From the NCBI GenBank assembly GCA_900759105.1, contig CAAETY010000026.1:1-30932 (forward strand): a stretch of DNA of 30,932 bases, written 5' to 3'. Within the stretch, counting starts at the first letter, position 1. Each line of letters opens with the position of its first letter. This DNA comes from Peptococcaceae bacterium. Lineage in GTDB: Bacteria; Bacillota; Peptococcia; Peptococcales; Peptococcaceae. The position numbers were made by a program, and so were the translations under genes. Positions 15,594 to 25,203 of the stretch are shown piece after piece. The notes under the pieces were generated by a model that was given only the letters and a program-made list of their open reading frames with translations, ran no database searches and was not told where the DNA came from.

Positions 15594-16238
15594 TTATTTC
15601 CAATCCTGTGGCATGTCTTTTTTGTCAATCCAGTAGGTGTGAACGCCATAGTTAAACACAACCGCGCCTTTTGGTACTTGATTCCACACATTGCTCACGT
15701 TGTAGAAATCTCCTATGCCGCCAAAAACCATCGACCAACTCAAAAGCATCCAATAAATGCTGAGCACAGGCGCAGGAATCTGCGCAAAAAGCAGCCACGC
15801 CGCATACGGCACAAACCCTAATATAGTTGCCGGTGCTGCACTCATCACAATGAAACGCATTCGACTCATTGGTGCATTGCAATAAACAAGCGCCGCCTGC
15901 ATTTGATACAGCCAAATGTCCTTATCTGCACTGCGCGGTAGAAAAGCGGTATGAATATACTCATGCAGCGGCACAAAAACCGTATAAAGCACCACTGTGA
16001 CAACCCCGCCAATGACAATATCCCACAGCCTAAAGTCCGCTGTCCAATTGAGTCCTTTATTAAACCGTACCAAGGCGAGGGCCAGCATTAGCAAAAAAAT
16101 TGGCACGGATTTCTTGAACGATTGGTTCAATACTTCTTCCAATGAACCACCTTCGTCGAGCTGATGTGCCTGTTCCGGGCATTGTCCCTCTTCGAGCACT
16201 TTTAAGTCTGTGAGTATTCCTCGAAAACGAATTGCCAT
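15594..16238 (-). CDS. DUF3267-like integral membrane protein with HExxH motif
   Basis: A 214-aa protein with a soluble N-terminal stretch (about 1-43) and four to five hydrophobic helices (about 44-58, 73-91, 126-150, 157-174). His92-Glu93 and His96 form HEYIH inside a hydrophobic segment. Downstream, GGIGDFYNVSNVW gives Asp177 as a candidate third ligand, the layout of DUF3267-type putative membrane zincins related to site-2 proteases. Proteolysis is inferred from the motif; no substrate is known. ATG start with GGGAGA 6 nt upstream. It sits alone between the MBOAT unit (same strand) and the divergent deacetylase-like gene. Confidence 0.75.
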   Translation of the reverse strand: MAIRFRGILTDLKVLEEGQCPEQAHQLDEGGSLEEVLNQSFKKSVPIFLLMLALALVRFNKGLNWTADFRLWDIVIGGVVTVVLYTVFVPLHEYIHTAFLPRSADKDIWLYQMQAALVYCNAPMSRMRFIVMSAAPATILGFVPYAAWLLFAQIPAPVLSIYWMLLSWSMVFGGIGDFYNVSNVWNQVPKGAVVFNYGVHTYWIDKKDMPQDWK

Positions 16239-16258
16239 TTATATTCTCCCTACTTTCC

Positions 16259-16288
16259 TTGATACATCAAATTTGATATCATAATTAT
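16259..16288 (+). promoter_or_regulatory. Candidate promoter for the deacetylase-like/EamA unit
   Basis: TTGATA (16259-16264) is followed at 17-18 nt by TAATTA/AATTAT (16282-16288). A 12-bp palindrome atcaaatttgat (16266-16277) lies in the spacer and could be an operator for this or the divergent gene. Confidence 0.35.
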
Positions 16289-16324
16289 ACAGATTTTAGC
16301 ACTGATTATAAAGGAGGAACAACC

Positions 16325-17269
16325 ATGTTCAAGGTCCTGAGAAATTTTATTATCGGGCTATTGATCGGCGCGGTTGTTTTTTTTCTTGCGCTTCCTTATA
16401 TATTTTTCCACGAATCTCCAACGGAATTTTATCCCCGTTATATCAACGCCGAGCTTCGTAAAACGCAGGACACACGTCAGTTGGCGCGTTTTTTTGATGA
16501 TAGTGGGTTGCACCTGCCTATCCTTACCTATCGTCATTTTGCTCAAGTTAACGAAGATGGGGAACCGATTGAAGAAGGCATCACCGTTGCGCAATTCGAA
16601 GAACAAATGAAAACCTTAAAGGAAATCGGCTGCACCTTTATCACGCCAAACGATTTACTTTATGCGATTAACGAAAATGCTGCGTTACCATCACGCGCCG
16701 TTCTGATTACCTTCGATGACTGTAGTGAAGAAATCTACACCGAAGCTTTTCCGATTTTGAAAAAATATGAGATTAATGCCACTGTCAATGTCATTGGTTA
16801 CTACGTCAAATACCGTGACAATTACAACTTTCCAATTTTATCTTGGGATGAGCTTCGTGAAATGACTGATAGCGGCCTCATTTCCTTACAAAGTGAAACC
16901 TATTATTCATACGTGCAAAAGCTAAATGTTGACGGCACCATGAGCCATCCTTTTATAAACCAACGTCAAAACGAATCGTGGGACGCCTATTATCAGCGTA
17001 TTACCAAGGATCTTCTAAAAAACAATGTCCTTCTCATGTTGAAGTGCCAGCAACCAAAACCGATAGCCGTGGCCTATCCGTACGGCGAAAGCAACGATGC
17101 CACCAAGCAATCTATGCAATCCATGGGGCTTTATCTGGGATTTGAAACCGCCAATAATCACTGTCTTAATTTGCTAAATTGGGTCGACCCTTACCATCTC
17201 CCACGCTTTGAAATGAATCAAAATTTCAAGCGCATGCAAGATTTTTTGACTTTTATTAACACGTATTAA
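16325..17269 (+). CDS. Membrane-anchored polysaccharide deacetylase (CE4)-like protein, metal site degenerate
   Basis: A 314-aa protein with an N-terminal anchor helix (about 8-28) and an extracytoplasmic NodB-like domain. Conserved blocks are PILTYRHF (65-72), the TFDD catalytic motif as ITFDDCSEE (128-136, Asp131 and Asp132), AYPYGESN (250-257) and DPYHLPRFEM (288-297). The second motif, normally SH-T-x3-H with two metal-binding histidines, reads LQSETYYSY here (188-196), so both histidines are missing. De-N-acetylation by the usual metal mechanism is therefore doubtful; it may be an inactive or binding variant, or use other ligands. ATG start with a strong AAAGGAGG. It heads a two-gene unit, 21 nt from the EamA gene. 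Confidence 0.85.
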   Translation: MFKVLRNFIIGLLIGAVVFFLALPYIFFHESPTEFYPRYINAELRKTQDTRQLARFFDDSGLHLPILTYRHFAQVNEDGEPIEEGITVAQFEEQMKTLKEIGCTFITPNDLLYAINENAALPSRAVLITFDDCSEEIYTEAFPILKKYEINATVNVIGYYVKYRDNYNFPILSWDELREMTDSGLISLQSETYYSYVQKLNVDGTMSHPFINQRQNESWDAYYQRITKDLLKNNVLLMLKCQQPKPIAVAYPYGESNDATKQSMQSMGLYLGFETANNHCLNLLNWVDPYHLPRFEMNQNFKRMQDFLTFINTY

Positions 17270-17290
17270 TTTTCTCCAAAGGAGCGCCTT

Positions 17291-18181
17291 ATGAAATCGA
17301 AATACCTCATTTTGACCATTCTCGCAGCGATTGGCTGGGGCTTTTCCGGTACCTGCGGCGAGCATCTTTTCAAAATCTATCAAACCAATGGCGAATGGCT
17401 CACCACCGTTCGCCTTTTAACAGCCGGTTCCCTGCTTCTGTTGATCAACCTTGTAACCGGACGTAAAGATGCGCTTATCGGCCTCATTACCTCAAAACGC
17501 GATTTACCCATGCTCTTACTATTTGCCATTTTGGGGATGATGGCGGTGCAATACACCTACCTTGTTGCTATTTCCTTCACCAATTCAGGAACTGCCACCG
17601 TCTTGCAATATATTGGCCCTGCCTTCGTGCTTCTTTATGTCTGCTTGCGCAACCGTCGTTGGCCACATTGGCGCGAACTCGTTTCACTTATCGCAATCAT
17701 GATTGGCGTCTTTTTAATTGCCACCCATGGTAACATCGGCAACCTTGTGATTTCTCAGCTTGGGCTCATTTGGGGCATTGCTTCCGCCATTTTTCTTGCC
17801 GTGCATGATGTTATGCCGGTTAAACTTATTCAACGTTGGGGAAGCCTGCCTGTTACTGCCTGGGCAATGTTCTTAGGCGGCATTGCACTCGCAATTATTA
17901 CACGTCCCTTCGACTATGCGCCAACCATCAATGTCGATACCGTTCTCACTTTTAGTGGACTGATTATCATCGGTACTGTCTTTGGTTTCACTGCCTTTCT
18001 TACAGGCGTGAGCCATATCGGCCCGGTTAAAGCGAGTCTTGTCTGCTGTATCGAGCCAATTGCGGCAAGCTTCTTTTCTTTCCTGTGGGTCGGTACGCAC
18101 TTTACGTTTTTCGATATTGTCGGGATGGTTATTATTTTGGTTGCTGTCTTCATCCTCACCAACGCCCCCGCCAAAGCCTAA
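17291..18181 (+). CDS. EamA-family (DMT) transporter
   Basis: A 296-aa membrane protein with ten hydrophobic helices in two EamA repeats (about 5-135 and 148-292). First-repeat marks include AIGWGFSGTCGEHLFK and TNSGTATVLQYIGPAFVLLY, the latter paralogous to the second-repeat GPVKASLVCCIEPIAASFFSFLWVG. It probably exports a small metabolite or amino acid; the substrate is unknown. It is a separate paralogue of the DMT domain fused to Nudix at 1510-3018 and has no C-terminal extension. AAAGGAG lies 7 nt upstream of the ATG. It is probably co-transcribed with the preceding gene and ends at a strong terminator. Confidence 0.92.
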   Translation: MKSKYLILTILAAIGWGFSGTCGEHLFKIYQTNGEWLTTVRLLTAGSLLLLINLVTGRKDALIGLITSKRDLPMLLLFAILGMMAVQYTYLVAISFTNSGTATVLQYIGPAFVLLYVCLRNRRWPHWRELVSLIAIMIGVFLIATHGNIGNLVISQLGLIWGIASAIFLAVHDVMPVKLIQRWGSLPVTAWAMFLGGIALAIITRPFDYAPTINVDTVLTFSGLIIIGTVFGFTAFLTGVSHIGPVKASLVCCIEPIAASFFSFLWVGTHFTFFDIVGMVIILVAVFILTNAPAKA

Positions 18182-18189
18182 ACAAACAC

Positions 18190-18229
18190 CAAAAGCCCTT
18201 GTACATGTTTCCGTGTACAAGGGCTTTTG
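18190..18229. terminator. Bidirectional terminator between the EamA gene and addA
   Basis: Perfect 16-bp arms caaaagcccttgtaca (18190-18205) and its complement (18214-18229) enclose an 8-nt loop. It lies between the convergent EamA and addA stops, which are about 55 nt apart, so both units can use it. Confidence 0.85.
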
Positions 18230-18235
18230 TCGTTA

Positions 18236-21200
18236 CTATACTTCCTCTGCCTTATTGTGTCGCAACCAATAAAGCCATCGATGCGTTACCGGCTTTCCGC
18301 GCGCAATTTGCAACGCTTCGGCATACATCGCCAATTGCTTCTCATAACGCGATGCATCTGCCACGCGGTCTGTCTTGAAGTCAACAATTTCATACCCTTC
18401 TTCTGTTTCGAAGAAAAGGTCGATTTGCCCACTGACTATCCATGGCTCAACCTGCATGACAAAGGACACTTCTTGTTCTGTTTTAATGGCACGCGCAGTC
18501 ATGTCCTTTACAAAGGCACTTTGATATAAATTCTCCAGCATCGGCACATCCACTGCCGCTCGTTCGGCTTCAGTAATAAAATGCGCTTCTTGCAAATAAT
18601 CAAGCGCCTGAATCAGTTCATCATGTGTTCGCGGTACCATCGGCAAATATTGCACCACATGATGCATCAATGTCCCCATTGCCGCACCGGTAAAGGATTG
18701 ATGGTCTTGCAAAAATTCCGGAACCGGTACTTCGGCGGCAAAGTCCGATATCTGCGGCCGCTTTTTCTCGACCTTGGCTTGAGCGCCGCTTTCACCTTTG
18801 GCAATTTGCGTCACGGTATTAACAAACGGTTCGGTGGTATCCTTCTCGTAAGCATAGCTTGCCATAAACCGCGCTTTTATCGCTTCAACTTGAGCTGTAT
18901 CCGCTTTTTCAATCAATGCGCGATAATCCGGCGCCACTGCTGTTTCCTCTGCCTCGTCAGCACTCGGATCAACCACACGCCATTGATATAGCCCCGCATC
19001 GCCGGACAAAGACAACGGATGATTTTCATCGCATAAGCAACAATTCAGCCATTCACTGTAGCTGTGACAGCCTCGCAACGTCGCCAAATCTGCATGCACC
19101 TTATCACGTTTTTTTTCAAAACTCTCGTAAGCCTTGCGCTTAAAGCTAGCCACTAAGTACAAGCGATCGATGGCACGGGTAAGCGCCACATAAAGCAAGC
19201 GCACTTCTTCAGAAAGAATCTCATTCTTATTCTTATAGCCCAACAGTTTCTTTTCAAAAGACGGATGCTGTACGAAACGTGCCAAATCAACCACCTGCAT
19301 GGCAATGCCCATCTCATCATCCACAACCAATGTTTCACTGGTGTCACGGGTATTGAATGAATGCGCCATATCCCCAAGGAAAACGACTTTGAAACCAAGC
19401 CCCTTGCTCTTGTGTACACTCATAATACGCACACAATGATCGCTTTCGCTCAATCCAATCCCTGGCATGGCATTGTCCATATTGCGTTCTTCCAACGTTT
19501 TTACATAATGCAAAAATCCCGGTAGTCCATAACGATGTGCTTTTTCGTATTCACCAATGGTATCAATAAACGCATAGACATTTTGATGACGTTCTATGCC
19601 ACCATCCATTCCCAAAAGAAACGTGCCGTAGCCGCTTTCTTCGACCATCTGTACCGCCACATCCTTGAGCGGATTGTAACGCAGTGCAGCACGCCAACGC
19701 GCCAGATTTTCATAAAATGCACACAGCTTGCGATTGATGTCATCGTTGGCGTTGTCGCTACTTTCCACATATGCTCTTGCTGCTTGCGCAAAAGTGCCCT
19801 CCGGATATGCCAAGCGAATGTCCGCAATTTCCGCATCGGTCAACCCACCAAAAGGTGATAATAGCGCCGAAAGCAACGCATGGTCAAGAGCATCGTTATT
19901 TAACACCTCTAGCATTGCAATCAACAATCGTACTTCCAAATTGTGAAAACCTACCACCGAGTTATCGGCAAAATACGGAATATGATGTCGCTTGAAGGCT
20001 TCTTCATAAAGGCGCAAACGACTGCGTGGCGAACGCATCAGCACCACCATATCACCGTAATCATACTTGCCCGCCTCTACTAAACGCGCTATTTCTTCGG
20101 CTATCCATTCGGCTTCACGACTCACATCATCGTCTTTTTCGTCAATAACCGCCACACACTGTACGGCCTCTTCGTCCGGCTCAAATGTTCCGCCACACAC
20201 CAAGGCTTGTCCCGGTTCACGGTAATCGACTTCCCCCAAGGTTGGCGTCATCAGAGTATCAAACAAGGCATTAGCGAAATTTAGAATTTCTGAACGAGAA
20301 CGAAAATTTTCCGAAAGGAAAATCAAGCGACCATCGTCGGTATCACGATACCGTGCATAGCGACGGTTGAAAATATTTGGATCGGCGCGACGGAAGCGAT
20401 AAATAGCCTGCTTCACGTCCCCAACGAAAAAGAGATGGTCGTCTGTCGCTAATAATTCAACAATTGCTTCTTGAATTGGATTAGCATCCTGATATTCATC
20501 AAAGAAAATATATTGAATTTCTGCACGGACGGCGGCACGCGCCGCTTCATCGTCTAACAATCGCAGCATTTCATGCTCAAGGTCATTAAAATCCAAGCCT
20601 TCTTTTTCTTTCTTTTCAGCACGATAAGCATTATCAAAATCACGCACCAAATCTGTCAAAGCACAAAGATAACGACTCAGCAACGCACGGTCGGCATTGA
20701 TGCGCACCTCTCCACCTTCAATAGAAATTTTCTTTAAGCCGTCAAAGGCATCTTTGTACCCCTTGCGCAGTGTCTTAAAGTGCTCATCGAGAACTTTTTC
20801 ATCATCGGTCGCATTTCGTGGACAGCTTGGCTTCTTGACCCACTTAGCGTTTGGCACATATGCCATCATACGGTCTAGCGCATCCGAAGCCGCAAGACAT
20901 TTGCGCAACCCGTTCAGCACACTTTCATCATCGTTAATACATTCGTGAATTTTTTCGGCATTTGGGAGCATATCAGCAATCTTACGTGCTTCTGCCATCC
21001 CGCTTACCATGGTTTCAACGGTATCATTTACAATCGTGCGCATCAAATCCACATACGCTTCCGGCAATGCGTGATTATAGCTTTCTGCTTGTGCTTCCAG
21101 CCAGGCGATTGGATTTGCATGCGATTGGATGCGCAAATAAAGCTTACGCACCAAGTCACGCAACGCATCGTCACTATTGCGTCCACCATAAGCATCTACT

Positions 21201-21667
21201 AATGACAGAAAAGACTCGTCAGCCCGCTCGTAAGCAGCATCCATGACTTTTTCAAGGGCATCTTCACGAAGGATGGTCGTGGTCGTTTCCGGAAGCACCT
21301 TAAAATTTGGGTCCAACGCCAACACATGGTAAAAACGGCGCAGCTCGGCAATACAAAATGCGTGCATGGTCGAAATATGCGCTTCGTTCAAGGCATCAAG
21401 CTGTTCAAGCAAAAACAGCTTGTCTTCCCCATCACTTTCTGCCACCGCTTCCTGTAAGCTTTGACGCAAACGTGCCTTCATCTCGCCGGCAGCGGCATTG
21501 GTAAAGGTTACAATCAGCATATGCATTAATGGCACATGATCTTTTTTCATTAAATCCACAATGCGATCGACGAGAACGCGAGTTTTTCCGGAACCGGCTG
21601 CTGCTGAAATAAGTAAATTCTCATTGCGCGCCGAAATGGCTTCTTGTTGACTGGCAGTATAATTCAT
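18236..21667 (-). CDS. addA: ATP-dependent helicase/nuclease subunit A
   Basis: A 1143-aa UvrD/Rep-type helicase with a C-terminal PD-(D/E)XK nuclease, the AddA (RexA) subunit that processes double-strand breaks for recombination. Motif I is SAAAGSGKTR (21-30). Other helicase motifs include YIFFDEYQDANPIQ (Walker B/II), LSENFRS, IMSVHKSKGLGFKVVF and VRLLYVALTRA. The nuclease domain has GTLMHHVVQY and the catalytic set Asp1083 (GQIDLF), Asp1096 and Lys1098 (VDFKTD). Length is near the usual 1200. The start overlaps the addB stop by 4 nt (ATGA type), with AGGAGGGG inside the end of addB, so translation is coupled. Confidence 0.96.
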   Translation of the reverse strand: MNYTASQQEAISARNENLLISAAAGSGKTRVLVDRIVDLMKKDHVPLMHMLIVTFTNAAAGEMKARLRQSLQEAVAESDGEDKLFLLEQLDALNEAHISTMHAFCIAELRRFYHVLALDPNFKVLPETTTTILREDALEKVMDAAYERADESFLSLVDAYGGRNSDDALRDLVRKLYLRIQSHANPIAWLEAQAESYNHALPEAYVDLMRTIVNDTVETMVSGMAEARKIADMLPNAEKIHECINDDESVLNGLRKCLAASDALDRMMAYVPNAKWVKKPSCPRNATDDEKVLDEHFKTLRKGYKDAFDGLKKISIEGGEVRINADRALLSRYLCALTDLVRDFDNAYRAEKKEKEGLDFNDLEHEMLRLLDDEAARAAVRAEIQYIFFDEYQDANPIQEAIVELLATDDHLFFVGDVKQAIYRFRRADPNIFNRRYARYRDTDDGRLIFLSENFRSRSEILNFANALFDTLMTPTLGEVDYREPGQALVCGGTFEPDEEAVQCVAVIDEKDDDVSREAEWIAEEIARLVEAGKYDYGDMVVLMRSPRSRLRLYEEAFKRHHIPYFADNSVVGFHNLEVRLLIAMLEVLNNDALDHALLSALLSPFGGLTDAEIADIRLAYPEGTFAQAARAYVESSDNANDDINRKLCAFYENLARWRAALRYNPLKDVAVQMVEESGYGTFLLGMDGGIERHQNVYAFIDTIGEYEKAHRYGLPGFLHYVKTLEERNMDNAMPGIGLSESDHCVRIMSVHKSKGLGFKVVFLGDMAHSFNTRDTSETLVVDDEMGIAMQVVDLARFVQHPSFEKKLLGYKNKNEILSEEVRLLYVALTRAIDRLYLVASFKRKAYESFEKKRDKVHADLATLRGCHSYSEWLNCCLCDENHPLSLSGDAGLYQWRVVDPSADEAEETAVAPDYRALIEKADTAQVEAIKARFMASYAYEKDTTEPFVNTVTQIAKGESGAQAKVEKKRPQISDFAAEVPVPEFLQDHQSFTGAAMGTLMHHVVQYLPMVPRTHDELIQALDYLQEAHFITEAERAAVDVPMLENLYQSAFVKDMTARAIKTEQEVSFVMQVEPWIVSGQIDLFFETEEGYEIVDFKTDRVADASRYEKQLAMYAEALQIARGKPVTHRWLYWLRHNKAEEV

Positions 21668-24600
21668 GCGTTCCCCTCCTCTTCCTTTTCCAACGCTTCT
21701 TTTACAGCCTTCCAGGTCATCTTATCAATGGTGCGCTCGCGGTTGCCACTGCGATGGTTTTCAAAGCGGCAGATTGCCGCATAATCACAGTATTCACAAC
21801 CGCCACGCTCCTTTCCTTCAATCGGGAACACGCGAATATCACCGTCTAGCACTGACCGCACACAGTTTTCTGCCGCATGTACGGCATGGTCTAACAGCTT
21901 TTCGAGCAAATCCGCAGAAAGACTGTTGTCCGGCTCGGTCTTTTTTCTGCCTTTTAGTGCAATAACCTGTGGCTTGGCTTCTTTTGCCCCTTCATCTAAC
22001 GCCGCTATAACATCAGGATCGTCAATAAATACGCCGTCCATCAACAGTTGTTCGGCAATGGCTTCTTCTATAACGCTATCATCCAGAGATTCTTCATCCA
22101 CCACCGGCTTCTTCAGGCTCAAATAGAATACCCCGGCCGGCATTGGCCCTTTATTCCAACCAAGAACTGCACGCAAATAGAGCATCAATTGCAAATCAAG
22201 CCCTGCCCAAACACGAGAAATATCGAAAGTATTGGAGCCGGATTTGTAGTCAATGACACGTGCATACAAATGCCTGCCGTTTTTCCACGTATCCACACGG
22301 TCAATGCGTCCCTCAATGCGAATGATTTGTCCGTCAATATCGAGATAAATCGGTGGAAAAAGCTTCGACTCTTCACCAAAAAAGACTTCATTAAAGCTTG
22401 GTTGAAATTTGCTTTCACGAAGTTGGCGGATAATAAAACGACCCGCCTTGTGGCTTTGGTTTTTCATTTTTCGAAGAACGGCTTTATTGCGTGCTTCAGC
22501 GGAACGTGCCCCATCAATCCAGCGAATTTCTTCCGCTTCCAGATATTTATCCATCTGGGCACAAATCGCCGCATCATCCCATTCAAGCCAGTCCGGATTG
22601 GTTTTTAAATCACGTGTAAATTGTTCCAAACAACCATGAATAACATTACCCAGTTCATCACTGCGGAGGGTATATTCAAGCATTTCTGCCGGACGAATCC
22701 CATAACGCATGAAGTGTTTGTATGGGCAACCTTGCCAATTTTCAAGCTCACTAATGCTCAACTTTTCTTTTTGCACAGCCGGATAAAGCTGTTTAACCAC
22801 TGCCGGTGAAATTGCTTCACGTAAATTGTTGTAATACAGCCCTTCTGCCAAAAATGGTGCAAGACTCGGATGGGTTTGGGTAAAATACTCATACACACTG
22901 GCTACTTGTGTCACATGGTCCACATTTTCCGCCGCAAGCGCCGGCGTTTCAGCGTAACGGCGCATCCAATCGGCAGCCATCTTGAGGGTTTCCCATTCGA
23001 GATATGGACGTACTTCTTCCATGGCACTTAGTAAGCTCTTTTCTTGAACCGTTGGCAAAATTGCCTTGGCACGTGTTATCATCACACTTTCGTTCATCGC
23101 CGCACCATCTGACCCGGAAAGGGGATAGGAGAGAATCAATCGCTCTGTTGGCTTTGTGAGGGTTTCATAAAACGACAAGGCTTCATCTTCAATGGCACGT
23201 CCGTCATCGGTTTGCAAAAGAACACCGGCTTCTTTTTCAAGCCACTTTTTTTCTTCGCGAATAAAGACCGTATGCGCAGCACTACTTTTCGGCATCCAAG
23301 CGTCACTCAATCCAACCACCACAGCAACCTTGCAACGTGCCGTACGTGCACGCCCAAGCTCTACCAGTTGAACCTCATCCTGTGCCGGCGGCAACATCCC
23401 CAAGCTCGCATCCGCCAAACCCTCGCTTAAAATTTTAGTAAACTGCTCCAAGCTCACTGCCATATTGCCGATGGTTACTACCAACTGATCCAGCAATTCT
23501 ACCACTACATCAACAATATGCGTATCAATTTCAAGCTGTTCCGGGCTCTTATTGGCATCCTGCGCATACAGCACATCAAGTACCTCCGGCATGGTCATGA
23601 AATGATACAAAATCGCCGCAAAATCACGCACAGTCGTCGCTTGCTTCAAGTCCTCATAAAATGGTTGAAAGCGTGCGGTGAATTTTTCCTGTGCCACTGC
23701 CGCCAATGGCTGGCGGTCACGCAAGGATTCCAGCTTATTGGACTTAACATCCGGATTTGGCGGTTCAAAATACCGTGCGTCAAAATACATCGTGCCACGC
23801 AAATGCTTGGCACGTGCAAAGTAATCAAGAGCGACAATTTCCGCATCCGAAAGACCACTCAGCCCCGTCTTTAAGCACGCAAACACCATCGGATACGAAA
23901 AACGGTACGCCACCATATCAAGCGCATTCAAAAGATAACGCACTAAGTAATGGGAATCTATCGGCTTACGTGCATCAACAAACACCGGAATACCGTATTG
24001 CTTAAAAATACATTCCGCCAACGGGAAATATACATTCGGCTGATTTGTTGTGATATGAAAATCTCGCCAACGCAAGCCGTCTTCAAAGACCATACGGCGC
24101 ATCATACCGGCAAGATAAATCATCTCATTTTCAGGAGAAGTTGCTTTCCATATTTCGACATGATTGCTCTCGCCTTCATAAGGCACCATATCATAGGTAA
24201 AGAGATACTTTGAAAGCGCCACTGCCTCGGTAAACATTGTTTCATCATCGCCAACCGTTTCAACATGAAGCGGCATTCCCACCTGTTCCAAGGTTCCGTA
24301 AAAACGCATTGCCGCTTGTACCGCGCTGTGCATCGTCCACCAGCCAACCTTTTCCGTCAGTGCTTCCGGTGGCAAGACCATGGTCATGGTTACATCAGCA
24401 CCCATTGCTTCAAGTGCCTTAAGCACGCCAAGCTCCGGCATTGCCAAATAGTGAAAGCCATCAATATAAATCGGCAAACCCTTGAGCCAATCTGCTTGCG
24501 CAATTTTTTCACTTAAAAGAAACAAACGCGCTTCATTGTCTAAACGCTGCGTCCCGAGCACTGTTTCATACGCCTCCAAAAGCAGAGCCATATCATGAAG

Positions 24601-25053
24601 TTTATTTGCCAAAAGTGGTGGCACATCCTTCATTTCACACAAGGTACGCATTTCTTCAGCAGACAGCTCAAGTTGGCGAAACTCTGTCAATGTTTCGAGC
24701 ATCTTTTGCGCCACCCCACGTTGGTCATAGCCACGTGCTAAAATCGTCAGTTCCTCGCGGTGCGCACTCAACAGATATTGCGCCAACATCCGACGCCCAC
24801 CTTCATTGACATAGGGTAGCGTATTGCCACCCACACGCTCCAACACTTTATTAGTGAATACCTCCAAGCTCGCCACTTGAATATCCATTGTCACACGCGT
24901 ATCCAGCTCTTCCAAAAGCTGGCGATTCGTTTGCAGCGAATATTGCCCTAACACCAACAGCAACGCTTCGCCATGACGTGCATTGATCGTACGGAGCTCC
25001 TCAAAAATCTTATTACGCAGCACATTCGGTGTTGCACCAACCAATAATCGCAT
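21664..25053 (-). CDS. addB: ATP-dependent nuclease subunit B, RexB-like
   Basis: A 1129-aa AddB/RexB subunit. The C-terminal nuclease keeps GRIDRVD and Asp935/Lys937 in VIDYKSGS. Four cysteines for the Fe-S cluster are present: Cys776 (WQGCPYKHF) and a late C-x2-C-x5-C (Cys1086, Cys1089, Cys1095), the same spacing as in Bacillus AddB. The N-terminus reads MRLLVGATPNVLRNKIFEEL: the Walker A of Bacillus AddB (GRSGSGKT) is absent, as in RexB proteins, so this subunit probably does not bind ATP there. A longer reading starts at 25077, but ATG 25053 has AGGAGGGG 6 nt upstream. Candidate promoter TTGTAT-17-TATGAT at 25083-25111, divergent from the GH26 gene. Confidence 0.94.
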   Translation of the reverse strand: MRLLVGATPNVLRNKIFEELRTINARHGEALLLVLGQYSLQTNRQLLEELDTRVTMDIQVASLEVFTNKVLERVGGNTLPYVNEGGRRMLAQYLLSAHREELTILARGYDQRGVAQKMLETLTEFRQLELSAEEMRTLCEMKDVPPLLANKLHDMALLLEAYETVLGTQRLDNEARLFLLSEKIAQADWLKGLPIYIDGFHYLAMPELGVLKALEAMGADVTMTMVLPPEALTEKVGWWTMHSAVQAAMRFYGTLEQVGMPLHVETVGDDETMFTEAVALSKYLFTYDMVPYEGESNHVEIWKATSPENEMIYLAGMMRRMVFEDGLRWRDFHITTNQPNVYFPLAECIFKQYGIPVFVDARKPIDSHYLVRYLLNALDMVAYRFSYPMVFACLKTGLSGLSDAEIVALDYFARAKHLRGTMYFDARYFEPPNPDVKSNKLESLRDRQPLAAVAQEKFTARFQPFYEDLKQATTVRDFAAILYHFMTMPEVLDVLYAQDANKSPEQLEIDTHIVDVVVELLDQLVVTIGNMAVSLEQFTKILSEGLADASLGMLPPAQDEVQLVELGRARTARCKVAVVVGLSDAWMPKSSAAHTVFIREEKKWLEKEAGVLLQTDDGRAIEDEALSFYETLTKPTERLILSYPLSGSDGAAMNESVMITRAKAILPTVQEKSLLSAMEEVRPYLEWETLKMAADWMRRYAETPALAAENVDHVTQVASVYEYFTQTHPSLAPFLAEGLYYNNLREAISPAVVKQLYPAVQKEKLSISELENWQGCPYKHFMRYGIRPAEMLEYTLRSDELGNVIHGCLEQFTRDLKTNPDWLEWDDAAICAQMDKYLEAEEIRWIDGARSAEARNKAVLRKMKNQSHKAGRFIIRQLRESKFQPSFNEVFFGEESKLFPPIYLDIDGQIIRIEGRIDRVDTWKNGRHLYARVIDYKSGSNTFDISRVWAGLDLQLMLYLRAVLGWNKGPMPAGVFYLSLKKPVVDEESLDDSVIEEAIAEQLLMDGVFIDDPDVIAALDEGAKEAKPQVIALKGRKKTEPDNSLSADLLEKLLDHAVHAAENCVRSVLDGDIRVFPIEGKERGGCEYCDYAAICRFENHRSGNRERTIDKMTWKAVKEALEKEEEGNA

Positions 25054-25082
25054 CCCATACCCCTCCTGTTCAATCATTATTA

Positions 25083-25111
25083 ATCATATCTTATTCAGCA
25101 TCGCCATACAA
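25083..25111 (-). promoter_or_regulatory. Candidate addBA promoter
   Basis: A minus-strand TTGTAT -35 (25106-25111) and TATGAT -10 (25083-25088) with a 17-nt spacer, 30 nt upstream of the addB start. Confidence 0.55.
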
Positions 25112-25132
25112 CAATCACACCGGACTGTTTTA

Positions 25133-25161
25133 TTGACGCCTATTTTTTTATCTACTACAAT
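25133..25161 (+). promoter_or_regulatory. Promoter of the GH26 lipoprotein gene
   Basis: TTGACG (25133-25138), 17 nt, TACAAT (25156-25161), each one base from consensus, about 42 nt upstream of the ATG. It is divergent from the addBA promoter. Confidence 0.8.
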
Positions 25162-25203
25162 AAAATTAATTCTTCTATTCTATATGAAAGGACCTTTCTT
25201 GCT

